This document shows positions 1 to 8,020 of a DNA stretch of 64,000 nt, in pieces. Source of the stretch: CAYOEJ01 sp964403015 (GTDB lineage: Bacteria > Actinomycetota > Actinomycetes > Actinomycetales > Actinomycetaceae); the NCBI GenBank assembly GCA_964403015.1, contig CAYOEJ010000005.1, positions 1-64,000 of the forward strand. Reading direction: 5' to 3'. The translations under genes were made by a program, and so were the position numbers. How positions within the stretch are numbered: the first letter of the stretch is position 1; every line of letters starts with the position of its first letter. The notes below the pieces were generated by a model. It did not search any database. It worked only from the letters and a program-made list of their open reading frames with translations, and was not told the DNA's origin.

Positions 1-363
1 GTCGTTCCAGAACAACAAGAGATTTATTGGCAAACGTATGCAGACTGCGTGGCTCAGTACCCCATCAACGCGGAATGCTTTCAAACATGGGGTGAAGATC
101 AATGGAGAGTCCAGCACGAATACCTCGTAGAGTACTTCATACCGTGCGTCGAGTCTTACGGCATCGCAATTAATAAAGATGCCATTCCTGAAGAACATAC
201 TTTTGTAGAAGCGGGGCTTTCCAATTGTGACATCTGGCATCCTGCATTCGAATGGATGGCAGACCCGGATTATCAGAATCTTGCGAACACTGAAACTCCA
301 GAAGGAGCGGAAGTAGCAACAAACTGCAGGCAGAGCCCTCCAGAGAATAAACTCTTCGGATAA
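1..363 (+). CDS. C-terminal part of an unrecognised protein, cut by the window edge
   Basis: The frame is open from base 1 and ends at the TAA at 361-363, leaving about 120 codons. The GTG at 49 is probably internal, because the residues before it look equally protein-like. The fragment is rich in Trp, Tyr, Cys and acidic residues, including a CVESYG-type segment, and has no membrane segment. It resembles the soluble part of small secreted proteins or lipoproteins of actinobacteria, but that is only an impression. I do not recognise the family. The stretch is more AT-rich (about 46% GC by hand count) than the rest of the window. Confidence 0.6.
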   Translation, partial: VVPEQQEIYWQTYADCVAQYPINAECFQTWGEDQWRVQHEYLVEYFIPCVESYGIAINKDAIPEEHTFVEAGLSNCDIWHPAFEWMADPDYQNLANTETPEGAEVATNCRQSPPENKLFG

Positions 364-396
364 AACATAGCTATTACCCCATGCCGCTGAGGTGAG

Positions 397-711
397 CTAA
401 TCGGTCTTCCAAGCCTCAGCGAGAGCCAAACGCTCGTTCGCTTTTTCTCTCCTGCGGTTCCACCACAAAACTGCCACGAATATAACGGCTGCAATCGCCC
501 AATCGCGGGAGAAACCTAGGAATTCGAAGATCCCGTGATAGCTCGCCAAGAGGATATCGTGGGTGTAGCCAATTTCGATGTCCAATTTGTGGTTGTAGAG
601 TCGAACCCCCGAGGCGATCAGGTAGCCGATAGCGGCGATGCTGGAGACCTTGGCGCAGAGAATCAGGATGGTCTCTAACCATCGTGGTAACGTCCACTGT
701 TCTTTTGGCAT
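397..711 (-). CDS. Small hypothetical membrane protein (104 aa)
   Basis: Two hydrophobic segments (about residues 13-35 and 69-86) flank a polar central loop, and the C-terminus is basic and charged, so a small two-pass inner membrane protein is likely. The start is supported by a good Shine-Dalgarno sequence (AAAGGAG, about 6 nt upstream on the minus strand). A TAGGGT box lies 17 nt further back. It converges on the truncated gene to its left and diverges from aroE. No family is recognised and no function is proposed. Codon use is plausible but the gene is short, so existence is likely rather than certain. Confidence 0.6.
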   Translation of the reverse strand: MPKEQWTLPRWLETILILCAKVSSIAAIGYLIASGVRLYNHKLDIEIGYTHDILLASYHGIFEFLGFSRDWAIAAVIFVAVLWWNRRREKANERLALAEAWKTD

Positions 712-727
712 TTTTGGCTCCTTTCAA

Positions 728-733
728 ACCCTA
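728..733 (-). promoter_or_regulatory. Candidate -10 box for the 397-711 gene
   Basis: TAGGGT on the minus strand, 16 nt before the GGAG Shine-Dalgarno/ATG region. No convincing -35 element is seen. Confidence 0.4.
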
Positions 734-890
734 ACTCCACGGTACGCCATCCAAACAGCGGATCTACGACATTCACGTGTTTCTTGATGCACTTGTGACC
801 CGGGACTGCGACGGCAATCGGAAATGGGGATGCTAGACGTTAGACTTAGACGGAAAAGTTTTGGATTCGCTTGGATAGAAACGTGGGGAT

Positions 891-1751
891 ATGTCAGAGA
901 TTTCAGCGACGACGACGATGTTTGCGTTAATCGGAAACCCCACCGGTCACTCGCTATCGCCGGCTCTTCACAACGCGTCCTTTCGAGCACTTGGAATCGA
1001 CGCTCGATATGTTTGCCACGACGTGGCTGCGAAAGATGTCGGCGCCGCCGTCGCCGGATTGAAAGCAATCGGCTATGGGGGAGTGAACGTCACCATGCCC
1101 CACAAGGCTGCGGTGATTCCCTTCCTTGATGATTTATCTGAGGGCGCCGAACTGATGGGTGCAGTCAATACAATCAAGTTTGATAGCCAACGTGGTGCGC
1201 TGGGATACAACACGGACGGGCGTGGGGTCATCAATGCGGTCCAAGCACATACGCCTGTTGATGGCGCGACGATGACTATTATTGGCGCGGGCGGTTCAGG
1301 ATCGGCGATTCTCGTAGAGGCGGTTCTTGACGGTGTTGCCAAAGTCAACTTGTTTAATCGCCGGTCTGAGAAATTTGAATCCGGACAGAGTCTTGCGGCT
1401 CGATTGGCGACGGTTGCCCCGACTGAGATCAACGTTATTGATTTAGCCGATTCCACTGAACTCGAGCGCTCTGTGCGCGAATCTAGCATCGTCGTCGACG
1501 CCACAGCAGTCGGCATGGGGAAGCTGGAAGAGCAATCGAACGTGGATGCTGGTTGGATAAGTCGAGACCACGTCGTCGTCGAAACTATTTATCACCCGCG
1601 TGTGACAAAGCTTATCCAGTACGCAACGGACGCCGGTGCGAAAACTGTAGACGGCCTCGATATGTTACTCGGCCAGGCAGCGATCTCAGAGAAGATTTGG
1701 CTGGGTGTGGAGATGCCCTTGGATGTCACGCGGGCGGCCGTGGGTGCGTGA
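891..1751 (+). CDS. aroE: Shikimate dehydrogenase
   Basis: It reduces 3-dehydroshikimate to shikimate with NADPH in the cytosolic shikimate pathway. The N-terminal substrate domain has GNPTGHSLSPALHN (about residues 16-29), and NVTMPHK carries the catalytic Lys. YNTDGRG supplies the catalytic Asp. The cofactor domain has the Rossmann loop IGAGGSGSA, and the C-terminus has the family signature GLDMLLGQA. At 286 aa it is normal length. It starts ATG at 891 after GTGGGG. The remaining shikimate genes are not in this window. Downstream trpE and the TyrA half of 59027-60808 use the end product chorismate. Confidence 0.95.
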   Translation: MSEISATTTMFALIGNPTGHSLSPALHNASFRALGIDARYVCHDVAAKDVGAAVAGLKAIGYGGVNVTMPHKAAVIPFLDDLSEGAELMGAVNTIKFDSQRGALGYNTDGRGVINAVQAHTPVDGATMTIIGAGGSGSAILVEAVLDGVAKVNLFNRRSEKFESGQSLAARLATVAPTEINVIDLADSTELERSVRESSIVVDATAVGMGKLEEQSNVDAGWISRDHVVVETIYHPRVTKLIQYATDAGAKTVDGLDMLLGQAAISEKIWLGVEMPLDVTRAAVGA

Positions 1752-1857
1752 CGTTGTGCTTTCTTGCTGCTTGGCGGCTCGCGAATGGCTCGGAGGCGCA
1801 GTTTTCTGAGATACTAATCTGCATCGCCCTCTCACCTAGCTGAAAGCGGAGGACGTC

Positions 1858-3066
1858 ATGGAATTTGGACATTCTGAGCGATCAACGATTGGCATCGAAT
1901 GGGAACTCCAACTCATCGATATCGACTCAAACGACCTTCGCCAAAGTGCGGACGCGGTCATGGATCGTGTGGAGGCACTCAAACGCGATACTTCAAATAT
2001 TCATCGAGAGATGCTGCTCAATACGGTGGAATTGGTCTCCCGCCCACACGCCACGGTTGCAGAATGCTGCAATGACCTCCTCGATGGTATCGATGTTCTT
2101 CAACCCATCGTTGAACCTATGAGAATCACGCTCGCTTCGGCCGGCTCGCACCCCTTCGCGAATCCTACATACCAGCGTGTAACGGACTCAGAGCGCTATG
2201 CCGAACTCGTGAACCGCACGCAGTACTGGGGGCGCCAAATGCTGCTCTTCGGTACCCACGTTCACGTTGGTATCGAGTCCAAGGCAAAGGTGCTTCCAAT
2301 CCTGAAAGCACTCATGACCCGTTTTGCGCAGTTTCAGGCACTGACGGCGGCCTCGCCTTTCTGGTCGGGTGTTAAGACCGGATATGCGGATAATCGAGCA
2401 ATGGTGTTCCAGCAGCTTCCCACAGCTGGAACTCCACATCAGTTTGATCGCTGGGAAGATCTCGAGCGATACACGGAAGGGATGCTTAAGACCGGCGTTA
2501 TCGATGGTTTCGATGAAATTCGCTGGGATATTCGTCCTTCGCCGAAGTACGGGACAATCGAGCTGCGAGTGTGTGATGCGGCCACTAACATCGCTGAGGT
2601 CGGCATGGTGGCGGCACTCAGCCAGTGCCTCGTGGAGCACTTCTCTCGCCAACTTGACGCCGGTGAGACCCTTCCTTCGATCCCCGACTGGTTCATCGAC
2701 GAGAACAAGTGGCGCGCGGCCCGGTACGGCATGGACGCAATTCTCATTCTTGACGACGACGGCAACGAGGAACTTGTGACGACCACGCTTTCCAATATGG
2801 TCGACGAGCTGACGCCGGTTGCCGAGGACCTTGGTTGCATGGAAGAGCTGAACATGGTTCGTACAGTTCTTCGTCTTGGCGCTCCCTACCAGCGTCTGCT
2901 GCGCGCGGGGGAGCTCGGCAATAAGTCTCGCGAGGCAATTGTTGACTTCATGATTGCGGAGATGAATGCTGGAAAGCCCCTGAATCCGGATCACATAGAA
3001 CCCGTGGGAATTGGCTTGAACGGTCACGCGCTTTCGGATGTGAAAGGGATGGAACTCAATGACTGA
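1858..3066 (+). CDS. YbdK-type carboxylate-amine ligase (glutamate-cysteine ligase family 2)
   Basis: This 402-aa protein has the GCS2/YbdK fold. GIEWELQLID near the N-terminus is the metal/ATP-binding Glu motif, and GTHVHVGIE and a late LNGHALSD-type segment follow. YbdK proteins ligate an amino acid carboxylate to an amine and are weak gamma-glutamylcysteine ligases in vitro. The physiological substrate is generally unknown. The start has a strong Shine-Dalgarno sequence (GCGGAGGACGTC). The stop overlaps the next gene by 8 nt, so the two are translationally coupled. A gamma-glutamylcysteine role is less likely because this organism carries the mycothiol gene mshC. Confidence 0.85.
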   Translation: MEFGHSERSTIGIEWELQLIDIDSNDLRQSADAVMDRVEALKRDTSNIHREMLLNTVELVSRPHATVAECCNDLLDGIDVLQPIVEPMRITLASAGSHPFANPTYQRVTDSERYAELVNRTQYWGRQMLLFGTHVHVGIESKAKVLPILKALMTRFAQFQALTAASPFWSGVKTGYADNRAMVFQQLPTAGTPHQFDRWEDLERYTEGMLKTGVIDGFDEIRWDIRPSPKYGTIELRVCDAATNIAEVGMVAALSQCLVEHFSRQLDAGETLPSIPDWFIDENKWRAARYGMDAILILDDDGNEELVTTTLSNMVDELTPVAEDLGCMEELNMVRTVLRLGAPYQRLLRAGELGNKSREAIVDFMIAEMNAGKPLNPDHIEPVGIGLNGHALSDVKGMELND

Positions 3067-4363
3067 CGGTTTCGACGAAGTCCTCGACATCACTCGTGAG
3101 CTCATCCGGTTTGATACGACGAATCATGGGCGACCGGGCGAAGAAATTGAGACTCCGGCTGCTACATACGTCATGGACCTTCTCCACGAAGTGGGTTATG
3201 AACCCGAGTGGATCGAGCCAGAAGAGGGACGTCCATCGGTCGTCCTTCGCATCCCGGGGTTGGATCGCGCGCGAGGCGCGCTAGTCGTTCATGGCCACCT
3301 CGACGTCGTGCCCGCAGTAGCAGAGGACTGGAGCGTGGATCCGTTTGGCGCCGTAATCAAAGACGGCATGCTCTACGGCCGTGGCGCGGTGGACATGAAG
3401 AATATGGACGCCATGATTTTAGGCGTGGTTCGCGATATGGCGCGAACGGGTTGGACACCACCGCGCGATCTCATCATCGGGATGCTGGCCGACGAGGAAG
3501 CGGGTGGTAAGAAGGGCGCACATTGGCTCGTCGATAATCGTCCCGACCTATTCGAGGGAGCCACCCATGCTATTTCCGAGGTAGGGGGCTACAACACCTA
3601 CGTGGCCGGAAAGCGCGTTTACCTGTTGCAGACAGCGGAGAAGGGCCTGACGTGGTACCGAATACTCGCCGAGGGCAAGGCGGGCCACGGTTCTCAAATC
3701 AATAAGGACAACGCCGTCACGAAGATTGCACAAGCGCTGGCGGCAATCGGTGCGGAGGAGTGGCCGCTACAGTTAACGCCTACGCTTCGCGAACTTCTGC
3801 AGGGTGTATCTGATCTGACAGGGCTCCCATTCGATGAGGAAGACCCGGATGCCATCGATAGCTTAGTCGACGCACTTGGGCCGGCTAAGACATTCGTGGG
3901 GGCCACTGTGCGAACGGGTTCCAATCCCACGCGTTTACAAGGTGGGTACATGGTCAACGTCATCCCACAGCAAGCTGAAGGTGGCGCCGATGTCCGTGCG
4001 ATTCCCGGTACTGAATCGGCAGTTCATGAACGGATCAGGGAACTTGCCGGCGATGTCGAGCTCGACATGATCCACAACGACCGCGGTATTGAAGCTCCGT
4101 TTTCTGGTCACACGGTTGACGCCATGATTTCCGCACTCCAGGCGGAAGACCCTGGCTGTGAAGTCCTGCCCTACATGTTGTCCGGAGGAACCGATAACAA
4201 GGCGCTTGGAAAGCTGGGTATCAAAGGATACGGCTTTGCTCCCGTCCAGTTGCCAGAAGGATTTGATTTTCCAGCGAAGTTCCACGGTATTGACGAATGT
4301 GTTCCGGTGGATTCACTTGCGTTTGGCGCACGCGTCCTTAAGCGTTTTCTGCAGAACTGCTAG
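3059..4363 (+). CDS. M20-family zinc metallopeptidase
   Basis: It has the M20 di-zinc motifs in order: HGHLDVVP (metal His and catalytic Asp, about residues 78-85), GRGAVDMKN (bridging Asp), ADEEAGG (general-base Glu plus metal Glu) and a dimerisation lid with GHGSQ. It is 434 aa, typical for the acetylornithine deacetylase/dipeptidase branch, and has no signal peptide, so it should hydrolyse a cytosolic peptide or N-acyl amino acid. Exact substrate is unknown. Its ATG overlaps the stop of the YbdK-like ligase by 8 nt, which suggests that the pair makes and breaks related amide bonds (inference). Confidence 0.9.
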   Translation: MTDGFDEVLDITRELIRFDTTNHGRPGEEIETPAATYVMDLLHEVGYEPEWIEPEEGRPSVVLRIPGLDRARGALVVHGHLDVVPAVAEDWSVDPFGAVIKDGMLYGRGAVDMKNMDAMILGVVRDMARTGWTPPRDLIIGMLADEEAGGKKGAHWLVDNRPDLFEGATHAISEVGGYNTYVAGKRVYLLQTAEKGLTWYRILAEGKAGHGSQINKDNAVTKIAQALAAIGAEEWPLQLTPTLRELLQGVSDLTGLPFDEEDPDAIDSLVDALGPAKTFVGATVRTGSNPTRLQGGYMVNVIPQQAEGGADVRAIPGTESAVHERIRELAGDVELDMIHNDRGIEAPFSGHTVDAMISALQAEDPGCEVLPYMLSGGTDNKALGKLGIKGYGFAPVQLPEGFDFPAKFHGIDECVPVDSLAFGARVLKRFLQNC

Positions 4364-4398
4364 GTGGACGAAGAGTTTCAGAATCACCCTCGGTGGGA

Positions 4399-4404
4399 TA
4401 CGCT
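4399..4404 (+). promoter_or_regulatory. Leaderless -10 box (acidic protein gene)
   Basis: TACGCT followed by 6 nt and then ATG at 4411, with no good Shine-Dalgarno sequence. Transcription would begin at or next to the start codon. Confidence 0.5.
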
Positions 4405-4410
4405 CTAGCT

Positions 4411-4891
4411 ATGGCTATCGATCCGCAAACTGCACTCAACAGACTCGTTCATGCACTCGAAGGGTTCCACTCCGCGGTGGAGTCTGCTCAAGATCCTGAC
4501 GCGCCGTCTGTCCTGCGGGCAAGCGATCGTTTGGCTGATGCATACACTGTCTACGACGACGCGATCTTCACTCAGTTCGGCGTTGAAGCGCCATTCGACA
4601 CCTACTCTGATGACGATTATGACGACGACCTCGACGATGACGATCTAGATGACATTGACGATCTCGACGAAGAAGATCTCGACGATTTCGACGACGACGA
4701 TGATCTTGACGAGCTCGACGACGAAGATAACGACGACGATGATNNNNNNNNNNNNNNNNNNNNNNNNNNNNNNNNNNNNNNNNNNNNNNNNNNNNNNNNN
4801 NNNNNNNNNNNNNNNNNNNNNNNNNNNNNNNNNNNNNNNNNNNGATGACCTGGACGACGAGGATGACCTCGAGGACGACGACCTCAACTAG
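4411..4891 (+). CDS. Acidic Asp-repeat protein, interrupted by a 100-N assembly gap
   Basis: The N-terminal 65 residues or so look like a small helical domain (ALNRLVHALEGFHSAVESA and an AYTVYDDAIF segment). After that the protein is almost entirely Asp with scattered Leu, Glu, Ile and Phe. The gap at 4744-4843 is exactly 100 Ns, the usual placeholder for unknown length. The flanking frames do not agree across it but both are the same Asp-rich code, and the tail ends at TAG 4889-4891. The true length is therefore unknown. ATG 4411 is preferred over the in-frame GTG at 4393 because of the TACGCT box 6 nt upstream. Function is unknown. Such acidic tails can bind cations or basic proteins. Confidence 0.7.
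4744..4843. other. Assembly gap (100 Ns)
   Basis: A run of exactly 100 N lies inside the GAC/GAT low-complexity repeat of the acidic protein gene. It is most likely a scaffold placeholder at a repeat that short reads could not span. Confidence 0.97.
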
Positions 4892-4943
4892 CCGCACACA
4901 ATTGGCTGAGTCCGAGAGCTGCCGTCATCGCACCCAGGAACAC

Positions 4944-5885
4944 TTAGGCAGTAATCTCCGTCAGTGCCTGATGAACGGGTCCCGGTAGCGCGCTGTCGTC
5001 CATGCTGAGCAACTGCTCGAATTGGGCTCCCGTGCGCGCGCCGCACAATACTGACGCGACCTCGGGCTGATGCATCAACCACGATAGCGAGATGTCTGCT
5101 GGCGTGCGTCCAAGACCGTCGGCTGCCTTAGCAACGGCCTCGACAATTCGGCGCGGCTCGTCTTCCATGTACTTGGCCACGGTGGAGTTCAGATGCTCGG
5201 TAGCCGCACGCGAGGTGGCCGGAATCGTGTGGCGATACTTGCCGGTCAAGACGCCGCCGCCGAGGGGTGCTTGAGCGAATACGCCAAGGCCGAACTCATG
5301 TGCTGCTGGCCTGATCTCATCCTCGATCTCGCGATTGAGCAATGAGTAGTCGGCGTTGAGCGAAGTGAGATGAGGGAGTCGGAGGTCCCGCAGGTACTGC
5401 GCGGTGCGGGCAACCTGCCAGGCGGCGTGATTGGCGAGTCCGATATAGCGCACCGCTCCCTGCTGAATAAAACCAGCCACAGTCTCGATGATCTCCTCGA
5501 AAGGAACATTCGGATCCGGAGCGGCTACGTTGAGGACATCGACATAGGTGGTCCCAAGCTTTGTCAGCGATCGATCTAGCGACGCCATCAAATCGCCACG
5601 GCCAGATCGTTGAAGCACGCGAGAATCGCGTATGGTCAAGCCGGCATGAGCAACAATGACGACCTCTTCGCGATCTACAGTGTCGGCAAGCACACGGCCG
5701 AGAACTTCTTCGGCAAGACCTTCACCGTAGATTGGGGAGACATCGACGACGTTACCTCCGTGGTCCAGCAACGCGCTGAGCATGCGCTTTGCTTCGCCCT
5801 CATCAGTATCTCGGCCCCATGTGAGGGTGCCAAGTCCGAGTTGGCCAACCACGAGGCCCGATCTTCCGACATTGGTGTGCTTCAC
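4944..5885 (-). CDS. Aldo/keto reductase-fold protein lacking catalytic Lys and His
   Basis: The 313-aa length, the N-terminal GLGTLTWG segment and the GGGVLTGKY and C-terminal helices identify the AKR barrel. The catalytic Asp48 and Tyr53 are present (VVDVSPIYGEG). Where AKRs have a Thr-Lys pair this protein reads VAHAG (His80 in the Lys position), and where they have Asp-x4-His it reads DVLNVAAPD (Ala121). Two of the four tetrad residues are thus gone. It may be a divergent NADP-binding protein or a pseudoenzyme rather than a carbonyl reductase. The start is GTG 5885, supported by a TAGGCT box 7 nt upstream. It diverges from uppP across only 46 bp. Confidence 0.85.
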   Translation of the reverse strand: MKHTNVGRSGLVVGQLGLGTLTWGRDTDEGEAKRMLSALLDHGGNVVDVSPIYGEGLAEEVLGRVLADTVDREEVVIVAHAGLTIRDSRVLQRSGRGDLMASLDRSLTKLGTTYVDVLNVAAPDPNVPFEEIIETVAGFIQQGAVRYIGLANHAAWQVARTAQYLRDLRLPHLTSLNADYSLLNREIEDEIRPAAHEFGLGVFAQAPLGGGVLTGKYRHTIPATSRAATEHLNSTVAKYMEDEPRRIVEAVAKAADGLGRTPADISLSWLMHQPEVASVLCGARTGAQFEQLLSMDDSALPGPVHQALTEITA

Positions 5886-5892
5886 ATTCCAG

Positions 5893-5898
5893 AGCCTA
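5893..5898 (-). promoter_or_regulatory. Leaderless -10 box (AKR-fold gene)
   Basis: TAGGCT on the minus strand, 7 nt before the GTG start at 5885. No Shine-Dalgarno sequence is seen. Confidence 0.55.
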
Positions 5899-5919
5899 AC
5901 CCACCCGGGCGGTCAGATG

Positions 5920-5925
5920 TAGGGT
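5920..5925 (+). promoter_or_regulatory. Leaderless -10 box (uppP)
   Basis: TAGGGT, 6 nt before the GTG at 5932. It lies back to back with the box of the divergent AKR-fold gene. Confidence 0.55.
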
Positions 5926-5931
5926 TGACGC

Positions 5932-6774
5932 GTGGGCATACTAGAAGCAATTATCCTCGGCATAGTTCAGGGTCTGACCGAGTTTCTGCCAATTTCCTCT
6001 TCGGCACACCTGCGTATTGTGGGTGATCTATTCCCTAACCTCGGCGACCCTGGAGTCACCTTTACTGCTGTGACACAGATAGGTACCGAGGCCGCCGTCG
6101 TCATCTATTTCTGGCGTGACATCAAGAGAATCATTGCCAAATGGTTCCAAGCGCTTCCCTTCGGTCCGTGGAAGAATCGTGTGCCCACGGATGATCCAGA
6201 TGTGCGTATGGGGTGGATTGTCATTATCGGCTCGATCCCCATAGTCGTACTCGGACTACTGTTCGAAGATGCTATCGATTCGGTGTTCAGGAATCTCTAT
6301 CTCACCGCCTTGATGCTCGCGCTTTTTGCGGTCATCCTCGGCTTGGCAGATCGATTTGGGGCACGAAAGAAGCCCCTTGAATCCATGACACTTCGCGACG
6401 GTCTCATTTTGGGCTTCGCACAGTCAATGGCTCTTGTTCCCGGCGTGTCACGCTCGGGCGGCACGATCACGGTTGGTCTCCTTCTCGGTTACACGCGCTC
6501 CGCCGCCGCACGCGTATCTTTCCTGCTGGCTATTCCAGCAGTGCTTGGTTCTGGTTTCTATCGTTTGTTTACCGACGACGGCACCGGCCCCCAAGTCGGT
6601 GCGCTTCCTCTTCTTGCAGCTACGGCGACAGCCTTTGTGGTGGGCTACGCTGTGATCGTCTGGTTCTTGAAGTTGGTCGAGACTCGCTCATACATGCCAT
6701 TTGTTATTTACCGTCTACTCCTTGCCGGAGTAGTGGTCGTCCTTCTTGGTCAAGGCCTACTTTCCGTTTACTAG
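5932..6774 (+). CDS. uppP: Undecaprenyl-diphosphatase
   Basis: This membrane phosphatase recycles the lipid carrier undecaprenyl pyrophosphate for peptidoglycan synthesis. The first signature, VQGLTEFLPISSSAHL, contains the catalytic Glu and Ser residues, and the second, PGVSRSGGT, contains the active-site Arg. The 280 aa with seven to eight hydrophobic segments match BacA/UppP. It starts with GTG 5932, apparently leaderless. The stop TAG at 6772-6774 lies 7 nt before mshC, so the two are probably cotranscribed. The same neighbour order is known in M. tuberculosis. Confidence 0.96.
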   Translation: MGILEAIILGIVQGLTEFLPISSSAHLRIVGDLFPNLGDPGVTFTAVTQIGTEAAVVIYFWRDIKRIIAKWFQALPFGPWKNRVPTDDPDVRMGWIVIIGSIPIVVLGLLFEDAIDSVFRNLYLTALMLALFAVILGLADRFGARKKPLESMTLRDGLILGFAQSMALVPGVSRSGGTITVGLLLGYTRSAAARVSFLLAIPAVLGSGFYRLFTDDGTGPQVGALPLLAATATAFVVGYAVIVWFLKLVETRSYMPFVIYRLLLAGVVVVLLGQGLLSVY

Positions 6775-6781
6775 GAGTCTT

Positions 6782-8020
6782 ATGCGCACCTGGCACCAGC
6801 CTCGCATCCCCGAACTACCGGGCAACCCGCCGCCGCTTCAGATGTTCGATTCGGCAACGCGAGAGTTAAAAATCCACAATGAGGAAGATCTGCGACTGTG
6901 GATTTGCGGCATTACTCCCTATGACGCGACGCATCTGGGACATGCCTTTACCTACGTTTCTTTCGACACGCTCGCGCGAGTGTGGTCAGATGGCGGGCGT
7001 CCGCTCTACATGGCATCGAACATTACCGATATGGATGACCCGCTCTATGAACGAGCAGAGCAGACCGGCGTCGACTGGCTTGAACTGGCTCATGATCAAA
7101 CTGAGCTCTTCCGAACGGATATGGAAGCACTGGCTGTCCTCCCACCGGACGTGTGGCAGGCAGTATCCGAGATACTCGATCCGCTCGAGGATCTGATTCG
7201 TCGAATGGAAGCAAATGGGCTCGCATATCGAGTCGCCGGCGAGGATGGCGACGAGTATGTCTACGCTGATCTCGGCTCGGATGCTGAATTTGCATCCGCT
7301 CCTGTGTTTAAGGATATGGACCTTATCGCTGAGTTTGATGAGCACGGGGGAGACTCGGAGAAAGAGGGGAAGAAGCATCCCTTAGATCCCCAACTATGGA
7401 AGGGCGTGCGCGGGCAAGATTATCGCCCCGCCGGTCTTAAGCCCGGGGCGTGGCGGCCCGGTTGGCACATCGAATGTGCGCTCATGGCGCTTCAGAATTT
7501 GGGTCGGATCGACGTCCAAGCTGGCGGTTCGGATCTTCTCTTCCCACACCACGAAATGAGCGAACACCACATGCGTGAGCTCACTGACGGCACGAGTGAG
7601 GTCGCTATCCACGCCCATAGTGGCATGGTGGGATACGAGGGCGAAAAAATGAGCAAGTCCCTTGGGAATCTGGTCCTTGTTTCGAAACTACGCGAAAGTG
7701 TAGATCCACGCGCGATCCGCCTAGCCCTTCTCAGCAATCATTACCGCTCCGATTGGGAGTACTCGGATGAGCTACTTGCAGCCGCCAAAGAACGTCTTAC
7801 TCGCTGGACCGAAGCTGTCGATGCACACATTGGTGGCGATCAGGAGGTAGGCCAGAGGCTTCTGGCAGACCTAAGGGAGGCTCTGAGCCACGACCTAGAT
7901 ACTCCGCGCGCACTCGAACTGGTGGACGCCTGCCTCCGGCATGTCGAAGCATGGGCAAGCGAAGATGACAGGGTACTCGTCAAAGATTCGATTAATGCTC
8001 TTCTTGGAGTCGCCCTATGA
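6782..8020 (+). CDS. mshC: Cysteine:GlcN-inositol ligase (mycothiol synthesis)
   Basis: MshC joins cysteine to GlcN-myo-inositol using ATP, the third step of mycothiol synthesis. It is a class I cysteinyl-tRNA synthetase relative. WICGITPYD carries the zinc-binding Cys, THLGHA replaces the HIGH motif, HIECALM is the second zinc site and KMSKSLGN is the KMSKS loop. The 412 aa match MshC, and the RNA-binding domain of CysS is absent. ATG 6782 has a good Shine-Dalgarno sequence (AGGAGTCTT). It overlaps the HAD gene by 4 nt (ATGA). Mycothiol is the actinobacterial redox thiol. Confidence 0.95.
   Translation: MRTWHQPRIPELPGNPPPLQMFDSATRELKIHNEEDLRLWICGITPYDATHLGHAFTYVSFDTLARVWSDGGRPLYMASNITDMDDPLYERAEQTGVDWLELAHDQTELFRTDMEALAVLPPDVWQAVSEILDPLEDLIRRMEANGLAYRVAGEDGDEYVYADLGSDAEFASAPVFKDMDLIAEFDEHGGDSEKEGKKHPLDPQLWKGVRGQDYRPAGLKPGAWRPGWHIECALMALQNLGRIDVQAGGSDLLFPHHEMSEHHMRELTDGTSEVAIHAHSGMVGYEGEKMSKSLGNLVLVSKLRESVDPRAIRLALLSNHYRSDWEYSDELLAAAKERLTRWTEAVDAHIGGDQEVGQRLLADLREALSHDLDTPRALELVDACLRHVEAWASEDDRVLVKDSINALLGVAL

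Noticed and set aside
4393..4410. GTG 4393 as the start of the acidic protein gene
   Set aside because: No ribosome-binding site or spaced -10 box supports it, whereas ATG 4411 has TACGCT 6 nt upstream.
4600..4891. Direct GAC/GAT repeats as a possible CRISPR array or tandem repeat element
   Set aside because: The repeat is in frame with a coding sequence, has no spacer structure and no cas genes nearby. The RecB-like nuclease at 8674 is a general actinobacterial gene, not Cas4.
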